From: Acetobacteraceae bacterium
GTDB taxonomy: Bacteria > Pseudomonadota > Alphaproteobacteria > Acetobacterales > Acetobacteraceae
NCBI GenBank assembly: GCA_947475475.1
Contig: CANJOG010000015.1
Location: forward strand, 1 to 14,079
Length of the DNA stretch: 14,079 nucleotides
Direction of reading: 5' to 3'
Both the position numbers and the translations under genes were made by a program. The stretch's first letter is position 1, and every line of letters starts with the position of its first letter. The notes under the pieces were generated by a model. The model was not told where the DNA came from and made no database searches. It was given only the letters and a program-made list of their open reading frames with translations. Shown piece by piece: positions 1-5,410 of the stretch.

Positions 1-51
1 CACTTTGACGTTGTAATCGACCACCCGCTTGACCGGGACCAGGACTTTCAT
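1..51 (-). CDS. etfB: Electron transfer flavoprotein beta subunit, N-terminal fragment
   Basis: Only the first 17 codons lie in the window; the gene runs off the left edge. The translated start, MKVLVPVKRVVDYNVKV, is the characteristic opening of alphaproteobacterial ETF beta, the first beta-strand of the AMP/FAD-binding fold. The family forms a heterodimer with EtfA and passes electrons from acyl-CoA and related dehydrogenases to ETF:quinone oxidoreductase. The ATG at 49-51 is preceded by AGGAAG about 8 bases upstream, which supports this start. A promoter candidate lies about 120 bases upstream. etfA would be expected just beyond the left edge. In related genomes, from memory, a cob(I)alamin adenosyltransferase gene often sits between the twin-membrane gene and etfB. 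Here the 240-base gap holds no such gene. The identification rests on few residues, but they are diagnostic. Confidence 0.85.
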   Translation of the reverse strand, partial: MKVLVPVKRVVDYNVKV

Positions 52-170
52 TCGTGCCGCTTCCTGAGAGTGATGCGCCCCGCCGTGACCCGCCGCCGGC
101 ACCCTTAAAGGGAGCCCGTGAAAAGCCGCCGCCGATGCGCCTGTTCGCAACTGCAATAGACCGGGGCCGG

Positions 171-199
171 AAATTAGGTACGCCCCGCAAGCCTGTCAA
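171..199 (-). promoter_or_regulatory. Candidate sigma-70-type promoter of etfB
   Basis: Read on the minus strand there is a perfect TTGACA -35 box (194-199), a 17-base spacer and a weaker TAATTT -10 (171-176). Transcription would start near 164 and leave a leader of about 110 bases before the etfB ATG. The leader contains a small inverted repeat, CCCTT-A-AAGGG, near 102-112. The -35 and the spacing are strong; the -10 matches consensus at only three positions. Confidence 0.5.
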
Positions 200-229
200 A
201 CGCGCTCCGGGAAAGGCTGGGACGCCCCC

Positions 230-253
230 GCTGGGTGATCCAGCTGGGTGATC
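230..253. repeat. Tandem 11-bp direct repeat upstream of etfB promoter
   Basis: GCTGGGTGATC occurs at 230-240 and again at 243-253, separated by CA, giving a period of 13 bases. The copies lie about 30-60 bases upstream of the etfB -35 box and downstream of the stop codon of the small membrane protein. This could be a pair of regulator half-sites or a simple slippage duplication; the sequence alone does not decide. The rest of 52-291 contains no convincing gene. Confidence 0.6.
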
Positions 254-291
254 CGGCAGCCGGCCAACAGCAACGTAATGAACCGCGCTGC

Positions 292-480
292 TCAGCGGGC
301 GAGGCTGAACAGCACCACCAGCAGCACCAGCGCCCCGGCCTGCAGCACGATCCGCCATTGCATGAGCTTGTTCGACGTCCCGGCCGACCCGCCACGCGCC
401 ATGCCCAGGATGCCCGCGAACAGCACGCCAAGCGTGCCCAGCATGGCCAGGATCAGCAGGATGGTGATGAACATCTTCAT
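292..480 (-). CDS. HIG1-family twin-transmembrane protein, 62 aa
   Basis: A small inner-membrane protein of the bacterial HIG1 (hypoxia-induced) domain group, commonly annotated twin transmembrane protein. The protein has a hydrophobic helix at residues 4-24, a short positively charged loop holding the family hallmark (GMARGG, then SNKLMQWR, about residues 26-43), and a second helix at 44-61. Mitochondrial relatives associate with respiratory complexes; the bacterial role is not established. The open frame extends upstream to 645, but the ATG at 480 fits the family length and has GGGGAG about 11 bases before it, so I take 480 as the start. It lies upstream of etfB in the same orientation, with a 240-base gap and a separate promoter candidate for etfB, and is divergent from the channel gene. 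The respiratory neighbour is consistent with a link to electron transport, but that is inference. Confidence 0.75.
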   Translation of the reverse strand: MKMFITILLILAMLGTLGVLFAGILGMARGGSAGTSNKLMQWRIVLQAGALVLLVVLFSLAR

Positions 481-557
481 GTGCCGATCATACTCCCCAT
501 ATCGCGCCCTGACAGCCCGGCTTTTCCGGCCTGATTTCCCCGCAAGCCAAAACCACC

Positions 558-563
558 TATGCT
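558..563 (+). promoter_or_regulatory. -10-like hexamer immediately before the channel gene
   Basis: TATGCT ends six bases before the ATG at 570. No Shine-Dalgarno sequence is visible in the intervening bases. A promoter at this position would start transcription at or next to the ATG and give a leaderless message. The corresponding -35 region is weak, so this is only a candidate. Confidence 0.25.
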
Positions 564-569
564 CACCCC

Positions 570-2954
570 ATGATCCGCGCCTTCCTGCTGCTCGCAGCCC
601 TGCTGGCCATCCCGTTGCCGGGAAACACCCAGACTGCGGCTTCACCGCCCTCCGCCCCGCCCCCAGCCAGCCAGGCCGCGCCCCTCACCCCGGAGCAGGC
701 GCAATCCGTGCTGGCGGTGCTGCGCGACCCGGCGCGGCGCGCCGAATTCACCGCCCTGCTGGAAAACCTGGCCCGCGCCCTGCCCGCCGCCAATCCCGCG
801 CCTCCGCCCGCCGCCGCACCTGCCCCTGCGCCCGCTCCCGCCCCGGCAACCCCGGCGCTCGTCGATCCCGACAGTCTCGGCGCCAAGATCATCGCCCATT
901 CGGATTCCTTCCTCTCCGATTTCGCTGACCAGCTCATCGCCGCCGCAGCCACGCTCACCGACTTCCCCGGCATCGCCAACTGGGCCTCCCGCCTGTTCGC
1001 CACCCCGGCATCGCGCGGCGAACTGGCGCTGACGTCGCTCGCCGTCGCGGTCATTTTCGGCCTCGCCTGGATCGGCGAAGTCGCCCTCCGGCTGCTCCTC
1101 CGCCGCCCACGCCGCCTGCTGGGCCATCACGCGCCACGGCAATCGCATGACGCCGGGGCCGACGAGGGCGTACCGCCGCCGCCGCCGCCCACCGCCGAAT
1201 CGCCGCTGGAGCGTGCGGAGCAGGGCGACACCGAAGCCATGCCCCCGCCGCCCCGGCCGCGCTCAAGCTGGATGCTGCTCAAGCGCTTGCCCTTTGTGGT
1301 GGGCGCCCTGGCGCTAGACCTGCTGCCCTTCGGCGTCTTCGCGCTCATCTCCCAGCTCCTGCTACGGACCGAAATCGCCGACAGCCGCTCCGCCTTTTTC
1401 GTGGCCCAGGCGGTCACCAACGCCTATCTGGTCGCCCGTATCGCCCTTTCCGTTCTGCGTGCCGGAATCGCCCCGGACGCGCCAAGGCTGCGGCTCTTCG
1501 CCATCTCCAGCCAGTCCGCAGGCCTGATTCTCGCCTGGCTGCGCGCTATCGTGCTCACCGCCACCATCGGAGGCGGCTTTGCCGAGGTCGCCCTGGTGCT
1601 CGGCCTCGCCCCTCGCCCGCATGCCGGCCTGCTCCGCCTGATCAGCCTGGCCGTGCATGCCGAAGCGCTGCTGATGGTCCTGCGCATCCACCAAAAGGTG
1701 GCCCAGCGCATCGCCGCCGCCCTGCATCACATACCCGCCGATACCGGCCTGCGTGGCCGCCTCGCCCAGTTTTGGCATTACCCGGCCATCGCCCTGATCC
1801 TGCTCTCCTGGCTGGCCTCCACCTTGGAGTTGCGCAACGGTCTCTATGGCCTGGTCCGCTTCGCCATCTGGACGGCCGTGATCCTGGCCGCCGCCCGCCT
1901 CGCCCAGATCGTCACCGCCGGCGCGCTTGACCGCCTCTTCCGCATCGGCGCGGAGTCCGGCGAAAGCGAACACCAGCCCGGCGGCTTCCTCGACCGGCTG
2001 CACCGCTACCTCCCAGCCCTGCGCCTCGCCCTCTCCGTCATCATCATCGCCGCCACTGTCATTGCCTTGCTGCAGGCCTGGGGCATTCCCACCGAATCAT
2101 GGTTCAGCCGTGGCGCCCTGGGTGGCCTGCTGGTCAGCACCTTCGGCAGCATCCTGATCACCATCCTGATCGCCCTGCTGGTCTGGGAAATCGCCAACGC
2201 CGCGATCGAACGCCGGCTGGAAAGTCTCAGCCTCGACGCCCAGGCCGCGCGCTCCATCCGGCTGCGCACCCTGCTGCCCATGCTGCGCACAGCGCTTCTC
2301 ATCACGCTGATCATCATCGCCGGGCTGATGGTGCTGAGCGATATCGGCGTGAACATTGCCCCACTGCTCGCCGGCGCCGGCATCATCGGCGTCGCCATCG
2401 GCTTCGGCTCGCAAAAGCTGGTGCAGGACATCATCACCGGCATTTTCCTGCTGCTGGAAAACGCCATGCAGGTCGGCGACATCATCACCGCCGGTGGCCT
2501 CACCGGCACAGTGGAGGCGCTCTCCATCCGCACCATCCGCCTGCGCGCCCCGGACGGCTCGGTGCATATCGTGCCGTTCAGCGCCGTCTCCACCGTCACC
2601 AACACCAATCGCGGCTTGGCCAACGCGGCGGTGAATATCGAGGTCGATGTCAACGAAGACGCCGACCACGTGCTCAAGGTCCTGGCCGAAATCGGCGCCG
2701 ACCTCCGGGCCGACCCGGCCTTCGCGGACCGCATCATCGCCGATATCCAGCTCTGGGGCGTGGACAAGATCGCCGGCACCGGCATGACCATCACCGGCCA
2801 GATCCCTTGCACAGTGACCGGCCGCTGGCCCGTGCAACGTGAATTCAACAAGCGCATGAAACGCCGTTTCGAGAGCGAGCACATCGTCATCGCCAACCAG
2901 TCCCAGACAGTGGTGCTACAGACTGAACCGCCCGATGGCGCGAATGGCCGCTGA
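570..2954 (+). CDS. MscS-family mechanosensitive channel, YbiO-like, 794 aa
   Basis: A large MscS-type channel of the inner membrane, expected to open under hypo-osmotic stress and release solutes. An N-terminal signal-like helix (residues 1-20) precedes a Pro/Ala-rich periplasmic segment (about 22-96). Several membrane helices follow between about 150 and 600, with a second proline-rich insert at 202-230. The pore helix and MscS signature lie at about 590-639: DIGVNIAPLLAGAGIIGVAI, then GFGSQKLVQDIITG. The beta domain follows (TGTVEALSIRTI, about 645-656), with the C-terminal cytoplasmic domain to 794. The length, periplasmic leader and the DIGVNIAPLLAGAG block match E. coli YbiO (741 aa, from memory) far better than the small MscS (286 aa). 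No ribosome-binding site is seen before ATG 570. The 3' end overlaps the next gene by 20 bases, which suggests co-expression. Confidence 0.9.
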   Translation: MIRAFLLLAALLAIPLPGNTQTAASPPSAPPPASQAAPLTPEQAQSVLAVLRDPARRAEFTALLENLARALPAANPAPPPAAAPAPAPAPAPATPALVDPDSLGAKIIAHSDSFLSDFADQLIAAAATLTDFPGIANWASRLFATPASRGELALTSLAVAVIFGLAWIGEVALRLLLRRPRRLLGHHAPRQSHDAGADEGVPPPPPPTAESPLERAEQGDTEAMPPPPRPRSSWMLLKRLPFVVGALALDLLPFGVFALISQLLLRTEIADSRSAFFVAQAVTNAYLVARIALSVLRAGIAPDAPRLRLFAISSQSAGLILAWLRAIVLTATIGGGFAEVALVLGLAPRPHAGLLRLISLAVHAEALLMVLRIHQKVAQRIAAALHHIPADTGLRGRLAQFWHYPAIALILLSWLASTLELRNGLYGLVRFAIWTAVILAAARLAQIVTAGALDRLFRIGAESGESEHQPGGFLDRLHRYLPALRLALSVIIIAATVIALLQAWGIPTESWFSRGALGGLLVSTFGSILITILIALLVWEIANAAIERRLESLSLDAQAARSIRLRTLLPMLRTALLITLIIIAGLMVLSDIGVNIAPLLAGAGIIGVAIGFGSQKLVQDIITGIFLLLENAMQVGDIITAGGLTGTVEALSIRTIRLRAPDGSVHIVPFSAVSTVTNTNRGLANAAVNIEVDVNEDADHVLKVLAEIGADLRADPAFADRIIADIQLWGVDKIAGTGMTITGQIPCTVTGRWPVQREFNKRMKRRFESEHIVIANQSQTVVLQTEPPDGANGR

Positions 2955-3684
2955 TCTGTCGGGCAGGCTGACTGGCGACGACCTCGCGGCGCATATCGCG
3001 CGGGACGGCTTCGCCCTCACGCAAGCTGCCGAAACCGCCCGCCTGCTCGCCGTCCACGGTTTCGACCCAGCCGCCCTTCCAGCCTTCGCCGAAAGCTGGA
3101 ACGATCTCGGCCTGGACCGCTTCATGGCGGATGGCGGACGCTACCGAAGCCGCCGCTTCGGCTGCTTCGCCGTCACACGCGAGTCCGTGGCCCGCAAGCC
3201 GCACCAGCCGCATTACCAGAGCCGCGACTACAACACGCTCAATGGCGGCATCGAACGCTGGTTCCCGCCCATCCTGGACTCCACCGATGCCAATCCGGTG
3301 ATGCGCGCCGCCATCGCTGCCAGCCGCACCATTTTCGGCGCCGTCTCCGGTGCCCGCACCTGGCACGCCGAGGCCCATCAATTCCGCATCGAGGCCCATT
3401 CCGGCAGCGCCGGCCGCCCCACGCCCGAGGGCATGCACCGCGACGGCGTCGATTTCGTGCTGGTTCTGCTCATCGCCCGCGTGAACATCGCCAGCGGCAC
3501 CACCCGCATCGAGGACATCAAGCACCAGGCGCTGGACAGCTTTACACTGACCAACCCGCTCGATGCCGCCTGGGTCGATGATCAGCGCGTCTATCACGCC
3601 GTCACCGAGGTCCGCCCGATCGACCCGGCGCTGCCTGCCTATCGCGACGTGCTGGTGCTCACCTTCCGCGCGGACGAAACCTAG
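2935..3684 (+). CDS. 2-oxoglutarate/Fe(II) dioxygenase, BsmA/isoleucine-hydroxylase-like, 249 aa
   Basis: A non-heme iron oxygenase resembling the 2OG-Fe dioxygenase family that includes the Bacillus L-isoleucine 4-hydroxylase and E. coli BsmA. Recognisable blocks are RRFGCF (73-78), QSRDYNTLNGGIERWFPPI (95-113), PEGMHRDGVDFVLVLLI (164-180), DDQRVYHAVTEV (215-226) and YRDVLVLTFR (236-245). The inferred metal ligands are H168, D170 and H221, with R237 as the likely 2-oxoglutarate anchor. No signal peptide is seen, so it should be cytoplasmic. Family members with known activity hydroxylate free aliphatic or sulfur amino acids; the substrate here is unknown. It overlaps the channel gene and lacks a clear ribosome-binding site, so it is probably translated by coupling. 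A second ATG at 2944 is an alternative start. Its TAG stop is the first three bases of a 40-base palindrome. Confidence 0.85.
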   Translation: MARMAADLSGRLTGDDLAAHIARDGFALTQAAETARLLAVHGFDPAALPAFAESWNDLGLDRFMADGGRYRSRRFGCFAVTRESVARKPHQPHYQSRDYNTLNGGIERWFPPILDSTDANPVMRAAIAASRTIFGAVSGARTWHAEAHQFRIEAHSGSAGRPTPEGMHRDGVDFVLVLLIARVNIASGTTRIEDIKHQALDSFTLTNPLDAAWVDDQRVYHAVTEVRPIDPALPAYRDVLVLTFRADET

Positions 3685-3721
3685 AGCTTGATGAGTTTGG
3701 GTTCAAACTCATCAAGCTCTA
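3682..3721. terminator. Perfect 18-bp inverted repeat, bidirectional terminator or palindromic repeat element
   Basis: The left arm at 3682-3699 (TAGAGCTTGATGAGTTTG) is exactly complementary to the right arm at 3704-3721, with a GGTT loop. It lies between the convergent dioxygenase and peptidase genes and overlaps the dioxygenase stop codon. It has no T-run on either side, so classical intrinsic termination is not assured. It is much more AT-rich than its surroundings. Perfect long arms and this position are typical of dispersed intergenic palindromes in alphaproteobacteria, but no second copy is present in this window. Confidence 0.7.
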
Positions 3722-3781
3722 ACCTTGTTGTTTGAGCGGACGATTCAGACCTCCGGTGATTCCACCTTCGGTCATCATGCG
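3722..3781. other. Intergenic tail beside the palindrome, possible remainder of a repeat unit
   Basis: These 60 bases between the palindrome and the peptidase stop contain no gene. They hold a smaller imperfect hairpin around GGTGATTCCACC (near 3756-3767), and they lead into the palindrome GCGCTAGCGC (3779-3788) that contains the peptidase's TAG stop. The base composition is less GC-rich than the flanking genes, as in the 3682-3721 palindrome, so the two may be one mobile repeat unit. This is an impression, not a demonstrated boundary. Confidence 0.3.
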
Positions 3782-5287
3782 CTAGCGCGCGTACAACGCC
3801 GCGGCATCCGCCCGGAACGCCGCGCGCGAGTCGTCATTCGCGTAGAACATGTGCCCGCCCCGATACGTGGTGAGCCGCACCCGCTCCGCCCCGGCTGCGA
3901 CCGGAATGTCGCGCAGTCGCAGCGAGGTGGCGAAATACGGCGTCACCAGATCGAACATTCCATGCGCTACCAGCACGCGCAGCGAGGCGTCGAGCGCCAA
4001 TGACTGCCCCAACGCCGTGACCGATTCGGGCGGATTGCGCCCACTGCCCCAATCCCACGCACTGGAAATCTCCCGGTTGAACAGCCGGTAGCGCGCACCC
4101 GCCGGCGGATGCCAGTCCAGCCTGTCCAGCAGCACCAGCATCCCGCTGGTCATCGGCGCGGACAGCCCCTCCAAAACCGGATCATCGGCACGGAACCCGC
4201 TGCCGCCTGGCGCCGGATCGGGCAGGGTCAGCGTCGGATCATAGGGGCTGGCCACCAGTCCCTCGGCACGGAACAGCTCGCGCGTATAGGCGCGCAACCC
4301 GATCCGCCCACCCATCCGCGCCACCACCGCCGGATCGAGGCCGGTCAGAGCGCCAACCCGCGCCACAACCCGCCCCGTCGCGGCCGTATCACGCACCCCG
4401 CGCGTCAGGTCGCGCAGGAAATCCCCCTCGGCATAACGCTCGGCCTCGGCCAGCGCCGCGCGGTCCACCCCGCCCTTGCGCGCCATCGCCACCGCCGCAT
4501 AGCTCGGCAGCCGCCCCACATAGTCCATCGGATCGAAAACCGTGCTGCCGCCGAAATCCAGCGCCGGCGAGACCAGCACCAGCCCGTCCACCCCAATCCC
4601 CCGCTCGGTAACCAGCGCGCGGGCAATGCGCGGTGCGCGGAAGCCGCCGTAGCTCTCGCCAATAATATATTTCGGCGAGGCTCCCCGCCCGCTCGACTCC
4701 AGCCAGGTCCGCATCGCGGCGGCCAGCGAATCGACATCGCCCTCCACGCCCCAGACCCGCTTGCGCGCATCCTCGGACCCCGAGACCAGGCGCGAAAACC
4801 CGGTCCCAACCGGATCGAGGAACACCAGATCGGTGAAATCCAGCCAGGTCTCGGCATTGGGCAGCGCCACCGGATCGGCCGAAGGCCGCGCCGCCTCGCC
4901 CGTCATCGGCAGGCGCCATGGGCCCAGCACGCCCAGATGCAGCCAGGCCGAGGCAAAGCCCGGCCCGCCATTCAGAGCGAAACTGACCGGCCGCCGCGCC
5001 GGAGGGTTTTCCAGCTGATAGGCGACATAAAAGATCTCCGCATAAGGATTGCCGGACAGATCGTATTGCCGGATCGCCCCTACCGTCGCGGTAAAGCGCA
5101 GCGTCCGCCCCGGCAATTCCAGCACATGATGCGTCACCACCGGCGCCGGCAGCCGGAATCCCGTAGATGCCTGCTCCCCACCGCGCGCCTCAGGAGTCGC
5201 GCCACGCCGCCCAGCCTCCTGCGCCAGTGCCGGCAGTCCGGTCGCGATCAGAACAAGGCCGAGCAGCATTGTGGCGAGGCGCTTCAT
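3782..5287 (-). CDS. Exported S10-family serine carboxypeptidase, 501 aa
   Basis: A secreted peptidase of the S10 (carboxypeptidase Y-like) alpha/beta-hydrolase family, expected to remove C-terminal residues from peptides in the periplasm. A Sec signal peptide covers residues 1-22 (MKRLATMLLG..., ending ALA|Q). The oxyanion-hole block NGGPG is at 106-110 and the nucleophile motif GESYGG at 210-215 makes S212 catalytic. D446 (HGMFDLVTP) and H479 (RGGHMFY) complete the triad. FLDPVGTGFS at 156-165 is also typical. The frame is open far upstream, but only the ATG at 5287 places a signal peptide at the start. AAGGA lies about 10 bases before it; an ATG at 5296 is a less likely alternative because it abuts the same AAGGA. 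The gene is divergent from rmuC and convergent with the dioxygenase. The natural substrate cannot be read from sequence. Confidence 0.9.
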   Translation of the reverse strand: MKRLATMLLGLVLIATGLPALAQEAGRRGATPEARGGEQASTGFRLPAPVVTHHVLELPGRTLRFTATVGAIRQYDLSGNPYAEIFYVAYQLENPPARRPVSFALNGGPGFASAWLHLGVLGPWRLPMTGEAARPSADPVALPNAETWLDFTDLVFLDPVGTGFSRLVSGSEDARKRVWGVEGDVDSLAAAMRTWLESSGRGASPKYIIGESYGGFRAPRIARALVTERGIGVDGLVLVSPALDFGGSTVFDPMDYVGRLPSYAAVAMARKGGVDRAALAEAERYAEGDFLRDLTRGVRDTAATGRVVARVGALTGLDPAVVARMGGRIGLRAYTRELFRAEGLVASPYDPTLTLPDPAPGGSGFRADDPVLEGLSAPMTSGMLVLLDRLDWHPPAGARYRLFNREISSAWDWGSGRNPPESVTALGQSLALDASLRVLVAHGMFDLVTPYFATSLRLRDIPVAAGAERVRLTTYRGGHMFYANDDSRAAFRADAAALYAR

Positions 5288-5300
5288 GCGGATCATTTCC

Positions 5301-5357
5301 TTATCCCAAGAAGCCAATCTCGGCCCGCACCCGCCTTGGAACAAGAGCAGCCACCAC
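5301..5357 (-). other. Possible short upstream reading frame in the peptidase leader
   Basis: A minus-strand AAGGAGG (5370-5376), a near-ideal ribosome-binding site, has no annotated gene behind it. The first start-like codon downstream is GTG at 5357, 12 bases away. It opens an 18-codon frame (VVAALVPRRVRAEIGFLG) ending with TAA at 5301-5303, just before the peptidase gene. The spacing is long and the peptide has no recognised motif. It may be chance. Confidence 0.15.
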
Positions 5358-5398
5358 TTTGATCGAGTTCCTCCTTGGTCAACACGGCCCGTCCCCAG

Positions 5399-5404
5399 TA
5401 TTCC
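5399..5404 (+). promoter_or_regulatory. -10-like hexamer immediately before rmuC
   Basis: TATTCC ends six bases before the rmuC ATG at 5411. A TTGGTC box (5375-5380) lies 18 bases upstream. No ribosome-binding site is visible before the ATG. The spacing to the start codon is the same as for the channel gene, so a leaderless transcript is possible. Each box matches consensus at about three of six positions. Confidence 0.2.
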
Positions 5405-5410
5405 TGGCGC

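Noticed and set aside
2006..2896. Long minus-strand frames opposite the channel gene
   Set aside because: They are Met/Ser/Arg-rich shadows with no domain. The plus strand encodes the conserved MscS pore and beta domain across the same bases.
4109..5362. 417-codon plus-strand frame opposite the carboxypeptidase
   Set aside because: It is composed of Arg/Pro/His/Gln runs typical of a shadow frame, while the opposite strand carries a complete S10 catalytic triad and signal peptide.
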